Below are positions 36,368 to 50,900 of a DNA stretch of 64,000 nt, piece by piece (within the stretch, counting starts at the first letter, position 1; every line of letters begins with the position of its first letter). Position numbers and translations under genes: made by a program. Location: positions 1,947,131-2,011,130 of the forward strand of contig NC_030381.2 in assembly GCF_001625215.2 (NCBI RefSeq), given 5' to 3'. The notes beneath the pieces are model-generated. The model was not told where the DNA came from, did no database searches, and saw only the letters and a list, made by a program, of their open reading frames with translations. Source of the stretch: Daucus carota subsp. sativus (lineage: Eukaryota; Streptophyta; Magnoliopsida; Apiales; Apiaceae).

Positions 36368-38681
36368 TTATACTTCAAATTTAAAGTTGAAAGCATGAAA
36401 TCTTCCGTCTTCCAAAAGTTTTCCCACCACAACTGCCTGGAAACATGTTTGATCCACATCTGTCAAATTAATTATAGGGGAGAGAACAAAAAATATGTCA
36501 ATTTGTGGTAACTTAATATGTGTACTTATTGGAAGAATTTGAGTTTGGGAATTTACCACATGCAATTTTCTCATTTGTTGGTGTAATTGAGTTGCGAAAT
36601 TTCGTCGAGATGGTAAGATGATCCAGAAGGCTGTTATTATCATTGAGAGTGAAGAAAAAACATAGTTATTATTACCAACCGGTAAGAATGAAGCTCAATG
36701 TTGAAGAGAAGAGGAAATGAGGGTTGTTCTACCTCTGGCATTTTGCTTTGGCTGTTCTCTATTATATCCGGCTCGGTCACTGTTTCCTCTTTGTAGTCCC
36801 ATCCCATCATTATGTTTGTTGCAACAAATGCTTGATTCTTTTTCTGGATGTTATCTGCTGTAACCTTCAGCTTGAACGTGTAATCTTTGCCTTGAAGAGT
36901 CTTTAGTAATTGTGGGAACTGATCATCCTATAAACCAATATGGACATTAAGAACCATGAAAAGGACGATCATATAGTTATATAATTCTTTTCTTAACTGA
37001 CCTTGTTTTCCAGATCCTCGACAGTCTTGTTTATTACAGCTCTAACCTCCCTGTCTTTCAAGATAATTTCTAAACCTCCTGTATCATCTGCTGCTATTAC
37101 TATCACCTCGAACCTGTGTATTTAAATTTCAATATGATTATCTTTTACATAGTTGAGTTTGGAAATTACGATCGTGTTAACTGAATACCTCTTCAGAGGA
37201 TGTGGAACAATGCGATTGCAAATCTTGCAGGTCATGTTGTTATTCTCAATTTCAAGCTCTTTGTAGCAAGAAGAACAGATTTCTATCTTCCACCTTGTTG
37301 TCTGATCCACCAATTTGATATTTCCTTTGGTCACCACCAAATCCTGTAACCATATGTATCTTTAGTTGTAGTGTTCATAATAAATTTAATATTACTTATA
37401 AGTTAAACTGAAGATACCTCTTGGAAATCTGGTCCCATGTTTCGAAGCTCATTAAACTTGCAAATTTTGGTAGGCTTTTTCTTTTTATATTTTGCATGAT
37501 TAGCGAAATTGGGATCCAGCAGCCTAATAATGAAATTCATTTAGTATTTTTAACAATAATAATCCTAAATCACTAAAAAATTGTTTGTGCTTACATTTTC
37601 CTTAGTTTGGACACACTGTGATGTTCAGCATTGATGTAAAACTGTGTAGGACAGTAGTTGCAAATATCAACCTGATCTGTGAGTGGCAAGCCATTCATTT
37701 TCATTTATCTGTAGATTCATCATAAACCATAAAATGATAAATTATAAACAAATACCTTGCCAAGCAGTCAATCTTCCGCTAGAGATTATTACAATTAGTG
37801 GTTCTTCGGTTGCTTGGTTCATTGCCTCTTCAAATTCTTCAGCCAATGAACCCCAGAATGTAACATTAATTTTTTTCCTTAAACAAAGATAGAGGATTTA
37901 GAACTTGCTTAGGTCTGAATATTTGAACATCTTATAGAGATAATTACCTGCCTTCACTGATCTTAAACCTGATGTTGGTAGTGTCCACTCCAGCTCCGTT
38001 CTTATATTTATTCACCTTTTCTTTCTTGTCCAGAATACCTATTACATCTGCTACCCAAAAATATCCACATGGTCAGTAGTAATATATGTTAAAAAACATT
38101 TGACATGGACATTAAAGATACTTAATAACTATGTTTTAGTTGATCATAATAGTTGATTTTGTTACCTGTAAGGTACATAACTTGTGCAGCCCTTTTCTGC
38201 AGTTCCGCGTACTCATGAAGATCAAACATGTGTTTTGGAATGAAAACTTCAGTTTCAGGAACTTCTTTTACCCTAGTTTCTGATGTGAAAACAATTTTCC
38301 TATCCATGTCAACAGGACGGAAGTTGTCCTTGGTTGCATATTCTTTTACTTGGAAATTTTTTATAACATATATACTCCCTGTGTTCAGTGCGCGATCTAG
38401 TCTTTCAGATATTGAACCAGGAACGGTGGCGTGCATTCTACAGTTCTATTATTTCATTCATGATTTGTAATTAGTTCACACATAAGATGCTATGTTAACA
38501 TACATGAGGTTGATAAGGTCTGGAGAGTTACCTTCCCATCTAGAAGTAGGAGATTGAATCCTTTGAAGACCTCCCCAGTTTTGGTAACGACAATCCATTT
38601 CCTTATGACCCGTACTTGAATCTTCCAGTCTGTTCTTCCAGTCTTCACATTCCTGAGCTGCTGAATAATGTTTGTTGACAT
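36368..38681 (-). CDS. RPA70-like single-strand DNA-binding protein, Helitron copy B
   Basis: Ten exons: 38681-38532, 38445-38166, 38047-37948, 37877-37756, 37676-37595, 37523-37418, 37343-37189, 37113-37002, 36927-36733, 36436-36368. They join in frame to ~456 aa. OB-fold blocks are visible: DWKIQVRVIRKW and FNLLLLDGK, then MHATVPGSI and a long OB (GSIYVIKNFQV...), then INVTFWGSLAEEF. A zinc ribbon follows with Cys303, Cys306, Cys319 and Cys322 (C-x2-C...C-x2-C), as in the RPA1 DBD-C. RPA1 homologues bind the single strand exposed during rolling-circle replication; plant Helitrons commonly carry them. Exons 2, 4 and 5 have exactly the lengths of those in copy A (280, 122, 82), marking the two as duplicates. 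The short last exon (AVVVGKLLEDGRFHAFNF...) is the least certain. Confidence 0.85.
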
Positions 38682-38792
38682 TGTTCTGTTGCTATCTCCT
38701 ACACTTTAGTCTGAGATATGTTACTTGTTAACGTTTGTGTATCTTGTAGTTGTTGTAAGGAACTAATAACCCTCAAGGTTGTTGGTTTCATA

Positions 38793-41482
38793 CACTACGC
38801 CATATATGGCCTATCGCAATGGTGTAAACACGAGTGTTGCAAAATTATGTTGCATTAGAGGCACTAATTCATACCTACCGCAACGATAGTCATTCATGTC
38901 CATTTGATGTTGCAATAGCCAAACATATGTGTTGCATAGAGTATTAGTAAAATAATTATTTATAATATGATAATAATATTTACATAAAATATAATTATAA
39001 TAATTTTAAATGATTAATTGATAAAATATATTATATTAAACATGAAAACACAATTCTTTGTGAAAAAAGATTAATTTTCATATAATCGCTTTAAAATAAT
39101 TAAATATAGTAAAAGTAGTAAATTTGCATAGGAATAAAATAATAATACCAAAATTGAATAAATTTTAAAAATAAAGAATATTATTTATAGAATATGTTAT
39201 TAGTTGATTTTAAATAAATGACACAAATAATTTATTTTAAATAAATTACTAGATATAGTAATTAACTAATATTTTTATCGATTAAAATTTTTTTGAATAC
39301 AATCTATAACTATATTATCTTTAAAATATATAAAAATAAAGTAAAATTTGCAATTTTCATTATGGTTTTAGGCGGGCTAAGTTTTTGGACAAGCGGACAA
39401 ATTTTTTTGGAGAGGGCGGGTTAATATTTGAAGAAGTCAAAACACACTCTCTGAAAAAATTAAAATGTCTACCTACCCGCTCTGGACATTTCTCTTTGCC
39501 TCTCTTCTAGATCTAGCCAGTTCTCTCTTTCTCTCTCTCAAATTTCTTTCAACTGAGCTGTAGATGAAAATCAATTGGCTTCAATTGAGAGTTAAACTTT
39601 CACAGATCAATGGAAATGGGGACTCCTTGAACCGATTCGAGCTTCAAACAAAACTAGGGTTTCATGTTTGAATTGGGGGTGTTTGTTTTTTGGTTCTGTT
39701 TTGTTGAGACTCTCTTTATTTTGGTACTAATTTTGTTTCCTCTCTTTGTTCCAGTGCTAATTTGGGGTTGGATAAGTTGGGACTTAGCTTAAGCATCTAC
39801 TTTAAGGTACTACTTTTATTCAATTCTTGTGTATGTATTTATGATTGGTGTGTATATGTTTTATGATTATGTGTATGAGTGGTGCGTATCTCTGTTTTAT
39901 TTTTAATTGAATGCCTCTGTTTTTGTTATATTATGCCTTGTTCACTCTATATGTTCACACTCTCTCCCTGCCTCTGTTTTTATGTTAACATTTTGTTTAC
40001 CTTATTTGTTTGATTGTGAATTTAAGCTGTTGGAATTTGGGGATTATGTACACCAGTTATTTGTTTTAGATAAGCTTTATATTAGTGTCTGAGAGCGGAT
40101 GGAAATCAGTTATGAATGTAACTTTTTGTTTTTCATTATTATGTTTGACTGGTCTTCATATTTTTAAGATAAATTATTCACATAAACTGTTAGGTTGTTG
40201 TCTTTGTCTTCTGAAGAACTCCTCCAAAAGTTTATGGATTAAAGTAGTCCTAAATTCCTCCTACCCAGTAACTAACTAATCTAGTTTTGGTGATTTTATG
40301 GTAGTTTTGGACTTACGTATGTGAGTGTGAGTCTTTATTCATGTTACCGTGTTTTCTGCTATTCTGATGGATGGTTTTGAAATGAATGTTAGCATTCTAC
40401 ACCGAAGAATATCTGAATTTCAATCCTCGTGGTTTAGGTTATACAAATTTTGTAAGTTATGTAGTAAACTTATATTCTTGATCAGATACATGTGTGTGAT
40501 CAACTTTGTTTTACAGTTTGATATCTAATTGACATTATATGTTGTCTGGTCCTAGGTTTTGGACTTAAAAATTTTTGAGAGTAGCGGAGAATATGCACTT
40601 GTAATTCCACTTCCATGCTTAAACACAATTTTATATATATCTGCATAACTGAATACTATTTAATTTGATAGAATGGAACTAGATATGGCTACCATATATG
40701 GGTACTGTTTGTGTTGAACCACCTCTCTCTTTTGTTAATACATTTTTTAGGAAATAACTGACTTACAAGTTTGTAATTTTCTTATGTTGGCAGTTGTGAA
40801 GAACGCATTCAGAAGATTAAACAATCAAATTGGATGAAGGAATCTTCATATGTGCTGCTCCCCAATCAAATTTGATTCACATATCTTGTACTTCATTTAC
40901 GTATGGGAAGAGAAAAGGCTAAAGAGCAAAGGCTAATTATTCTTATTTTTATTTAGTTTTGAATTGTTAGGTAATTTGATTTGGTTGGATTTGTTATGAA
41001 ATTTGTATGAAAGAATAGTTTATTGGATGTTTAATATTTAAGTATATTTTCGGTTTCTTTCAGTAAATAATATTGGATTTGATTAATAAAATATTGCAGA
41101 TGATATAGTAAAAATGTTGAAAAGTGTATTTAATGTTGCAGTAGCACATATAGGTATTAACACGTGTCTCCATTTGATAGAGACATGTGGCAGCCCGGTT
41201 GGTCCACACGTGGGTCCCAATTTTTTTTGAAATCAGAAGGTTTAACGTAACATAAAAGTTTAGTTGCTATAAGGTAGTCAGATGTTGCAATAGCACTGCT
41301 ATTGTAACCGAAAACGCATGTTGCAATAGGTTACCATAATGTTGCAATAGGGACCTAGGGCAACATGAAAAAAAGCAACTTAAATTTTATGTTGCCATAG
41401 CCCTTTTTTGGGCTATTGCAACATATTTTGGGGTTGTGGCATCATTTTTTTGATGTTGTTGTAGGCCATATATGGCGTAGTG
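38793..41482. mobile_element. Non-autonomous CACTA element 1 in the Helitron (2,690 bp)
   Basis: TIRs CACTACGCCATATATGGCCT at both ends and a 3-bp ATA duplication (38,790-38,792; 41,483-41,485), typical of CACTA. Subterminal regions hold TGTTGCAATAG repeats. The interior has a leader-like AAACTAGGGTTTCATG stretch but no transposase. About 250 bp near the right end (GTTAGGTAATTTGATTTGG and flanks) are shared with the element at 50,171-53,246. Same orientation as that element. Confidence 0.93.
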
Positions 41483-41916
41483 ATAAATACAAACATTACT
41501 ATTGCTGACTTGTTAGGTAAGAATTTTTAATGTATTTTGTATTACTTTTCCAAACTAATGCAATTATTCAAGATGTGTCTGACTCTATAATATTTAAGGA
41601 TAAAATTGTCTTCAATGATTGAATGCTTTCTTTTATCGTTGTACTCTGGAGTCTGTTTATTGAGATTTAGTGCGAGATGAACTTCTGTAATATGACATTA
41701 CATAATATGTTAACATGTTTGCAGTACAGCAAGTTGCGGGTTTAAACAAATAGTTAAACAAACAATCCACATCAAATGTAGGAGGTTATGTGTTGTTAAG
41801 TTCACATATCAAATTCAAAAAATTTGATATTCCTCGGACGATGTAGAGCAAAAGATTTGGAGCTGCTGATCATTTCTGCAGAATAGCTTATCAAGTGTTA
41901 GAAAGATGTTTGGCAA

Positions 41917-44285
41917 TTATAATTTTATATATACTACATTATTAAATTTATTCACCTTCTCAAGTTTGATTTGTTTGATTTTCTGAATCTTGATGTTGGG
42001 CTCGTCATTGTATTCCACTATACCTTCAACCAACCTTGAACGGCTGCGTGTTGTGGATGCTTCTGTTGGTGGACTATTATCTTTACTGACGATAACCTTG
42101 TCCACTTTTACCTACATGAGAACACCGGCTTAGGAAATTTAATATGTTACATTCTAGTGATACTGTAGTTGACTTACAGGTGGTGTTTGGTTCTTCTCAA
42201 CAGTCTCATTTTTTCCCAAATTTGGTTCGTGTGTGTCAGAGATTTCAATTGGGTTTGATATGTTGGTTGCATTATAGACTTTGGAACCGCTCTTCACATT
42301 TTCTTCAGTAAGGAGAATGGTAACTTTGTATTTCTTTTTCTCAAAGCTTTTCAGAATCGGCGGTATTGGTGCAACAGCATTAGTCTGTTTTAAAGTGAGA
42401 AGTGTCAAACTTCCAACATGAGCGTGACAAAGTATTGACAATTTTAATTGATCTGGTATAACTAAGCTTAGTTTTATGGGAAATAATAAAAACATTACCT
42501 CTAACTCATCACTTTCAACATCATAGATAGTCTTCCCTGTTAGACGGCTGATTTCATCATCCGGCCATACAATAGGAATTGTGCCACTATCATCAGAAGA
42601 TAAACTGTACAGTCGAAACCTGTTCGTGGAAATAGAGAAGCATAAATTACTTTGAAAAAAGCACGACGATATAAGTAGTTTGCATTTCGTTGAGAAGAAT
42701 AACCTTTTGTCTGGATAAGGATAGCTTCGGTTACAGCATTTGTAATTACCCTCCACTTGCTGCAAGTCTTGATCACATTGAATACAGTAAGGGGAAAACC
42801 AATTCATCTTCTCATCAAATTTTTTAACGGTAACCTCGCATAACACTTTCCTCTACAAAAATTTAATTCTTTAAGTACATTACACCAATCACTTAAGCAT
42901 ATAGTGGGTATAATTGTCTATCTAACGATATACCTGGGCATAACTTTCATCCAGTTTTCTAATATCAGATACTTTCATGATGGGCAATGCATTGCTTTCA
43001 GGTTCATCATCTATTTCCATTGTATGAAAATTTGGTTGCAGAGATCTATGAATAATGAAAACCATTAATATTGTCCATAATTTGTAAATACATTTTGTAT
43101 ATTAAAACTATGTTCGGAAGTGTAGTTTGATATATTGTTACCTCATCTTCATTTCATTAGCAGCTGGGTGGTCAAGATTTAGGTAAAATCTTGTTGGAAG
43201 GAAGTTTGTTAAGTAGGCCACACCTGTCACAGTAGTTAAAAGTTTATGACATGTGCAAACATAACAATATATTTATAATGACCACATATGCAGGAATTTA
43301 TTGTAACTATCAGTACCATTCCATTGACTGACTTTGCAAAAGCTTATAATTATTATCAGTGTTTCATCCTTGAAACATTCCTTTGCTTTCAGAAAGAGAT
43401 CACCAAACTCGTTGAAGAAAGTGACATTGATTGTTTTCCTTTAATACCATAAAAACACAGTTGAAGTGCATTAATGAATTTATGTATCTGAATGACATAT
43501 TAAAGCATTAGAGAATCACCATATTAAAACATATGGTAAAAAGGATAGAATATCCTACTTCCCATCAGTAATAGTGAATGCCACATGTGATTTCTCTTTG
43601 CCGTCTTTTTGATATGTGGCCTTCTGTTGCACATCTTCTACCACTGCTACAACATCTAAACAACATCTAGGTTGTTAGTGCAGATTTTGTTAGCTCATAA
43701 TATCTATTCTACTTTTCCTACAACTATAAATTCTGAAGTTACCAGTTAGGAAGCGGTTGTCGTTTTTCATTCCATCAATTTGGTCCAAGCAGAAGAAATC
43801 AAAGCTGTGTGTAGGAAAATTGGGTGGCTCTTCTTCCACTACTTCCATCTCAGTATCGTTTTCGAAGAAAACATGCTTTTCATTTCTAACAGCTCTGCTT
43901 GTTTCATCCCCATTAAATATCTTTACTATAAAATTCTTTATGTTGTATATCTTGCCTTCTTCAAGTATATTCTCAAATTTTGGTGTAATTTTGGGAGATA
44001 TGAAAGCATGTATCCTACAGCCCTACATGTAAAATGCGAAACATATGTATGACAACGACTAATCAAGCAAATGAGTATATTAAATAAAAACAAATCAACA
44101 TATCTTACAGAGTCATCGAAGAAGACTATATTATATCCTCTAAACTCCCCAGTTTTTTTTGTGATTCCTTTCCAAATTGACTGCGCTCTAACTTGAATTG
44201 TCCAGTCATCTCTGGAATCATCCAAACATTCAACCACATCATACTTGTTAAATTCCATTGTAGAGGGTACCTGCGAAGTAGACAT
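41917..44285 (-). CDS. RPA70-like single-strand DNA-binding protein, Helitron copy A
   Basis: Ten exons: 44285-44109, 44022-43743, 43655-43559, 43438-43317, 43223-43142, 43045-42934, 42852-42704, 42619-42499, 42384-42178, 42111-41917. They splice in frame to 513 aa. OB-fold motifs: DWTIQVRAQSIWKG, YNIVFFDDS|GCRIHAFI, IYNIKNFIVKIF, and HVAFTITDGK|KTINVTFFNEFG. The zinc region reads CIQC...YKCCNR: Cys313, Cys316 and Cys329/330, but where copy B has C-K-I-C this has Y-K-C-C, so one ligand is shifted or lost. The C-terminal tail (KSFEKKKYKVTILL..., Lys/Glu-rich) is longer than in copy B. It sits downstream of the Rep/helicase gene in the same orientation, with ~0.6 kb between. Confidence 0.88.
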
Positions 44286-44900
44286 GGTAGTGTAGTGAAT
44301 TTGAGTTGTTGTAGGAAACCCTAAAACCCTTGTTCAAAAAAAGAGCAAGGGCCTTACCGTTTGTTAACTTTTCTGATCTTCAATATTGCTTAAAATAATG
44401 CAAGTAGTGGTAAGAGCCTCAGTAATATCTCAATAATTGTACCTTGCCTTGAAAGTTGTATCTTACTTTATACTTTAAATTTGTGACCTTACTTTATACT
44501 ACAGGTATTTTCGGTAAGGTTGGTTGTCTACTGTGATATCTTTTACCATAAAACTATGTCCAATAAACACAAAATGCAGAATTGAGATGTAATAGATTTG
44601 GTGATATACTATAATATTATGTAATTTTATAATTGTTTTGTAGGATGTTTGCTCCCTGCTGGTTTATGATGTCATTGTATTCTCCCTTTATAAGATGTTA
44701 GTATATCTACCCTGCAAGACAATACTCATTTTCTGACTGTAATAATGAAGATTGGAATTGAGAGGATTATATAACGATAGACCAAACAATAATAGTGTAA
44801 TTAATCAAAAGCAGTATTTAGAATACATCCTGGTTATCGTGACAAAAGTATGCCAAAAGCATAATTTAGAATACATGTTGACAGATCAATCCAAACACAA
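44286..44900. other. Spacer between Rep/helicase 3' end and RPA copy A
   Basis: Non-coding. It should contain the Rep/helicase terminator region and the RPA-A promoter. No motif is assigned. Confidence 0.45.
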
Positions 44901-47900
44901 TCAGGTCCGCGGAAGATTATAAAAAACTTCCTTGTAGACAACATTCTGAGTAATGTTTGTATTGTTTCCATCAGCATCATCTATGAAAAGCTTCAGTCCT
45001 TGTGGTGATGTAACACGACTAAGAGCAACGTACAACTGTCCATGCGTGAAGACGCCTTTCGGCAAAAACAGTGCAACCTTCTGTAGAGATTGTCCTTGGG
45101 ACTTGTTAATGGTCATAGCATAGCAGATTTGTAGAGGCATCTGCTTCCTACAGATTTTGAAAGGCAAAGTAGTTTCCGACGGCGACAATTCCATCCTTGG
45201 GATGAAATGCTTTGTGCCTTTGTAATGTCCCGATATAACTTCACACTCAACACATAGTTTGAGGCATTTGGTAACCATCATTCTCGTCCCATTACATAAT
45301 CCCAAAGTTTGATTTAAGTTACGCATGAGCATTACTACAACACCTACTTTAAGCTTTAAATCATGTGGAGGCATACCCGGGATGTTGATAGAATGCAAAT
45401 ATTCTGGTGGGAAGGCTGCCAGTTGATCCCTCTCATTGCCAGGATAATCTTCAGCTGTGTCGACACTATAATACGTTGTGGACTCACCTGGTAGCATCTC
45501 CACTATAAGACTATTAACATTTCCAACTGTGACATTGGTTGGTGTTAGTATAGCTCGCTCACTCAAATAATCCGAATTCTGATAATTCTGCAAGAAATCA
45601 GGGTAAGTACTCTTTACCATCTCATCCACTGTATTTGGAGTATCCATATTACAGAAGTTATCAGGAATTCTTATATCGTCTTCATTGTTTTCACCATTTG
45701 ACTCTGTGCAACGTGGGATTTTTCCATCCCCCACATCAAGTACCCACTCTGCAAATTTTGTCAAAGAAGTAACCTCTTCCTCGTTTCTTCCTTTATTCAA
45801 TCTCATATTGTGCACCAACTTGAACACGGTAGCAATCCTCCAGATTTTAGAATTTGTGATACATGCAGACACAACCTCACCACGCCCTGTTCTGGGTATA
45901 ACAGGAAGAATCTGTCTAAAATCGCCACCAAATAAAACTGTAATTCCACCAAAAGGCATGTTGAAACGCTTTGGATCAACTGATTTCATTATGTCTTTAA
46001 GGGAACGATCAAGGCATTCAAATGAAAAACGGTGCTGCATAGGTGCCTCGTCCCAAATTATGAGCTCCGTCCGCTTGATCAATTCAGCTATATCAGATGT
46101 GTTTGAAATATTACACATTGAGTGATCATCAAGGACGATAGGTATTTTAAACCTTGAATGCGCAGTACGACCACCTGGCATTAGTGTAGCAGCGATACCT
46201 GAAGAAGCAACAGGAAGCACAATCTTCTTTTCTGATCTTAATTTCGAAATAAGAGTTCTCCACAGGAAAGTTTTCCCGCATCCTCCACTACCATATACAA
46301 AAAAAACACCGCCTTCTTTTTTCTCGATAGAATCCATGACAGAACTAAAAACTTTCAATTGTTCATCATTACACTTTGAGTAGAGATCATTAAAGTCATT
46401 TTCCATCTCAGAAATGTCGTAACTTGTTTCTTCAATTATCAAATTGTTGATACCGCAATCAAGATACGTGGAAGGCGGCTGAGGCATTTGGGTGTAATCT
46501 TTCAGAGATTTTCCAATGCTTTTAAGTAATGTGTGAATTTCTGGTGGAAATTAAAGAGAGATTGGTTATTGACTGTGTAATGTCAGTATTATATAATTTG
46601 AAAGCATTTACTGAACTTTTCTATGTAAATTTGTTACCTGCGAGAGCAAAGAATTGCTGTTGTTTTTCATTGAGGATTAAGTGAGGATTCCCCGTCAGCT
46701 TCTGTTGTTTTAACAGCAAATCATCCACCATGTGGATCCAATGTTTATTCCATAGCACAGAGAGGTCAGCAACTTTGCAATTGACCATGATATGGACAAA
46801 TAACTGACGAATTTGAGGTGGAAATCCTGATTGTGAACATTCTTCGAGTACTTGGTCCCATTCATTATCATCGTCAAGAAGGCCATATTCCTTACATGCT
46901 TCTTGGTAAGTTTGAAATAATTTTCCATTAACTGTTCGCAAGGATATGAAAGATGTTGGACCACGTACTTTGGTCAATAGTAGGCGAAGATACCATAATT
47001 CTCCGCTGGAATGATGTGTATAAGCCAACCTGCCAATTTTCTTCCCTCTCTTCCTTGGTGTCCAGACTCTGTCATAATCATTCCATACGTAGTGTTGTGG
47101 GATTTCATCATATAGGTAACTTCTTGCATTGATATCACTTTCATTTAAACAGAAGAACGCTTCTAGTTGGGTTAATTTTCCTTTTTCTCTTTCAGCAATC
47201 TTCTCTATGGGCTCATCAGATCTAAATGTACAGTACTTGTTACCCTCGAGATGGAATGAAAGTCTCTCCACTGCCAATGATCTGTAGTGTATATTGAAAC
47301 CAAAGATACGGTAGGCAGCTTCACAGCCACAAATGTACCGACCATCAAAAAAAGATTGAATTTCATCTTCACGACCAGGCAGCTCCTCCCCTGTTTCAGT
47401 TCTACTTTTTTTGCTTCTAATTTCCACTGTGGCACGATCATGGCCTTTCAAGCAGTACTTGAAAAGATATTTCAAGCTACGGGCATGTGCACAAATCTCG
47501 ACGTTCATATGGCATTGATATCTGACCAACAAATCCCGGTTATACGGGACAACCCATTGGTTATCTAACAATGATTTTCCTTTCTTGACAGTGGTGTGCA
47601 ATTTCCGCCTCTTATAAATTGGAAAACCTGATTGATCAAAAGTGGTAGAAGCACAATACCTAAGAGAGGAAGGAACAGATGTAGTATTAGTTTAAAACAC
47701 TTAATAGCTGAACAACCTATGATTACTGTTCTTTGTAGTGGAAATTGTAGCATAGCATACATTCTTTTGATGCAGGATTGTGTTAGGCCAATGATGAAAA
47801 ATAAATCTTACTTTTTGGGGAAGTGTCTTGTACACTTGTGTTCCTTCATGCAAGGTGATTTAGGATTTTCTCTGCCACAGGGACCATGCACCATGAAGTT

Positions 47901-50900
47901 GGAAACTGTCTCATAACCAACAGGGTCAACTTGGGGATCTGGAAGCTCCGCCGATACAAATTTGTCCACATTAGCTATCAAATTTTTTTTTGAAGAAGAA
48001 TCCAACCAGATTAACATATGAACATGTGGAAGCCCTCTCTTTTGGAACTCAACTACGTACATAACTGTAATTTTTTTAAATGCAAGAAATATTAAATTAG
48101 TATAAAAGAAATATAGAAGACGTTAATTTGAAGTAAAACTTATTCTGACCTGCAAGGCATGTACCGAAATATTTTTTCTGCTTAATATCATCAATCAGTT
48201 GGTCCAGTTTCAAACGGAATACACGGGCTATAACATCAGGGGAATTTTGAGGAGAGCAGTGAGGAATAAGTTTCATCATTTGCAAGATCTCATCCCATAA
48301 CGGATTCGTGGTCATTGTGAGGAAGATGTCAGGATGGCCTATATAACGACATACAGCGAGGGCGTCTTGAAAGTTCTGCTGCATGTATCTTCGTGAGCCA
48401 ACAAATCCAGATGGAAGAATAAAACCTTTTCCGATGTTTGATGTATCAGTTGAGCCTGTACTAATGGACTGCTTAATGTTTGTGTATACATCAGAACGTA
48501 AGGTTGTTTGGTGTGTCCGGAACCACCATAACCTTGCTTGCTCAATGGTTGAAAATGCATCAACAACATACTGTTGGTAAAGTCGACCGCCGAGCCTTGG
48601 TGTCATGCCTGTTACAAACTCATTCTATCAATATTTCATGTTGGCTTTCAATGAAACCGGAATGAAGAACTCATGCTATTACAAATACAATCTGTTGAAG
48701 TCAAACAAAATCGAAACACATACCTTCATCAGACCTGACTTGGAATTTGTATGAATAATACTCCATCATTGAAATCATTCCCCTGGCCTTTTTAGTTGTT
48801 TTATCAACTTTACCAAAAGGTATGTTCTTATGATAGCCATCACCTCCTGCAGGAAATAATAGGGGATACTGTAGAGCCATAAGCTTTGGATGAATGTCAG
48901 TTATCCTCTCCAAACCTCGAATCTTCGAATTTATAATGATGTCACGGTTACCATCTGTGTCATCAAGATCACCAACCATCACACCAGCTACCTCATCAGA
49001 TGGAGTAATGTGATTCTCACGGCCACTTTCAGACCGAGATACTTTAAGAACAATTTCCAAATCTTGTACACCATGTGCCTCAAACCGATCTCTGCAGTTT
49101 CTAAATTCCTTAACTAATTCATTAGTCTCATCTAACATTTTGGTGAGGGCTTCAACAATTTCAGCATCAATTTGATTTCCATCACCAACATTGACCCATT
49201 TGAGACGATTGTTCAATTCGTTCTGCGTGTCATATATATATAATTGACAGAACTTTGGATCTTTACCTTCGTCGGGGATAAGACTACCAAAAAGATGGTG
49301 GTTCTGACCATTTAAGCGATATATATATGGTGCACCTCCGTTATTGATAGAATGATCTACTTTACCACCGGTTGAGGTAAATGCGAAAAGGCTATTGTAC
49401 AGCCTAATACCATCCTGGAAGCGTTTTGATTTTTGCTTATCATTATGTAACTGCCAAATCAAAGATGGTGTTCTTGGCTCCTTTGGGAGTTGTATTTGAC
49501 CCTTAGCACAACACAGAGAAAAGATTGGTGTACCCTTGACGCAGCTTTTATTAACTCTTTCCTCTCGCCACATATAAGCGTTGCAATGGGTACACTTGAC
49601 ATTGGGAGGACCAAGGCTATTATATTCCTTATGAACTACAGAACAAAGTATTTTAATAATAATTTTCCAGTGCAAACCAATAACATTTGTTAGAGTGGTT
49701 ACCTTTTTCAGCAGCACGCATCACATCAAAAGAATCGCAGTTGACCTCATCAACAAAATCTGCCAAGAATCTCAGATTATGTAAGACGGTTGTATACATA
49801 CAACTATAATGTCAGCATTATAACATATTATGCGAAGTTTGGTTGTAAATACCAGATTCTGAGTCAGTGTCACTGAACTCACTCTCCAGGCCAGCAATCA
49901 TGGAATACTCTGCATAGATAAGTATGGAAATTCTGTTCTTACACATTCACGGCATACAGATTATCTGTATTCACTAAATTATGTGTACTTACCTATATTA
50001 TCATCATAATCGGTTGTACTGTTATCAGGCATTTTCTCTGAAAAGTCTAAAGCACAAAATGGCATGTGACGGTGTTCTGCACCTTTGTTGCGTAAACGCA
50101 TCGAGAATTTGTTATTACCTGTATAACATTTGTACACTGTCAGCATGTATAATTCAATATCATATAGAAACACTACACCATATATGGCCTACCGCAATGG
50201 TATAAACGTGAGTGTTGCAAAATTATGTTGCATTAAAGTCACTAATCCATACCTACCGCAACGATAACCATTCATGTCCGTTCGATGTTGCAATAGCCGA
50301 ATATATGTGTTGCATAGAGTGTCAGTATAATAATTATTTATAATATGACAATAAAATTTACATAAAATAAAGCTCAAATAAGTTTAAATGATAAATTGGA
50401 AAAATGTAATATATTAAACATAAAAACACTAAATTTTGGAATACAAATATTATTTTTTATATCATCTCTTTAACATAATTAATTATATTAAAAGAAATAA
50501 TTTTGAAATTAATTAATTATGAATAAAATAATAATACTGTAATTGAATTATATTTTTAAACATATAAAATATTTATATTTTTAAATAATTAAGAAAATTG
50601 AAAATAAAATGAATTATTAAAACAAAATAAAAATTTGATATGTTGTGTGCTCAAAAAGCAAGCGGCAAACTTTCCCCCCTGTTTCATTTGAGTTAGTCAT
50701 TCAGCACAGAAACAAAACTCTACACACTCACACTGCGCCTTCGTTGAAACATCCTTCGGCTGCTAAAACTCAACTCTCCATCAAATACACCATCTCCGCT
50801 GCTCAAACTCACCGGTGATTAGGTAAAATCGGGAACCTCTCCCCTCAAAATCAACTCTTAATTAATTAGGGTTTGGAATCAGGCCTTCAATCGGGAGTTC

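Noticed and set aside
39907..40279. Short frames inside CACTA element 1 as a possible transposase
   Set aside because: No TNP2 or TNPA motif is visible; the element is better described as non-autonomous.
47205..47916. Several 65-95 codon frames on both strands overlapping Rep/helicase exons 15-16
   Set aside because: They are off-frame shadows of the spliced Rep/helicase gene.
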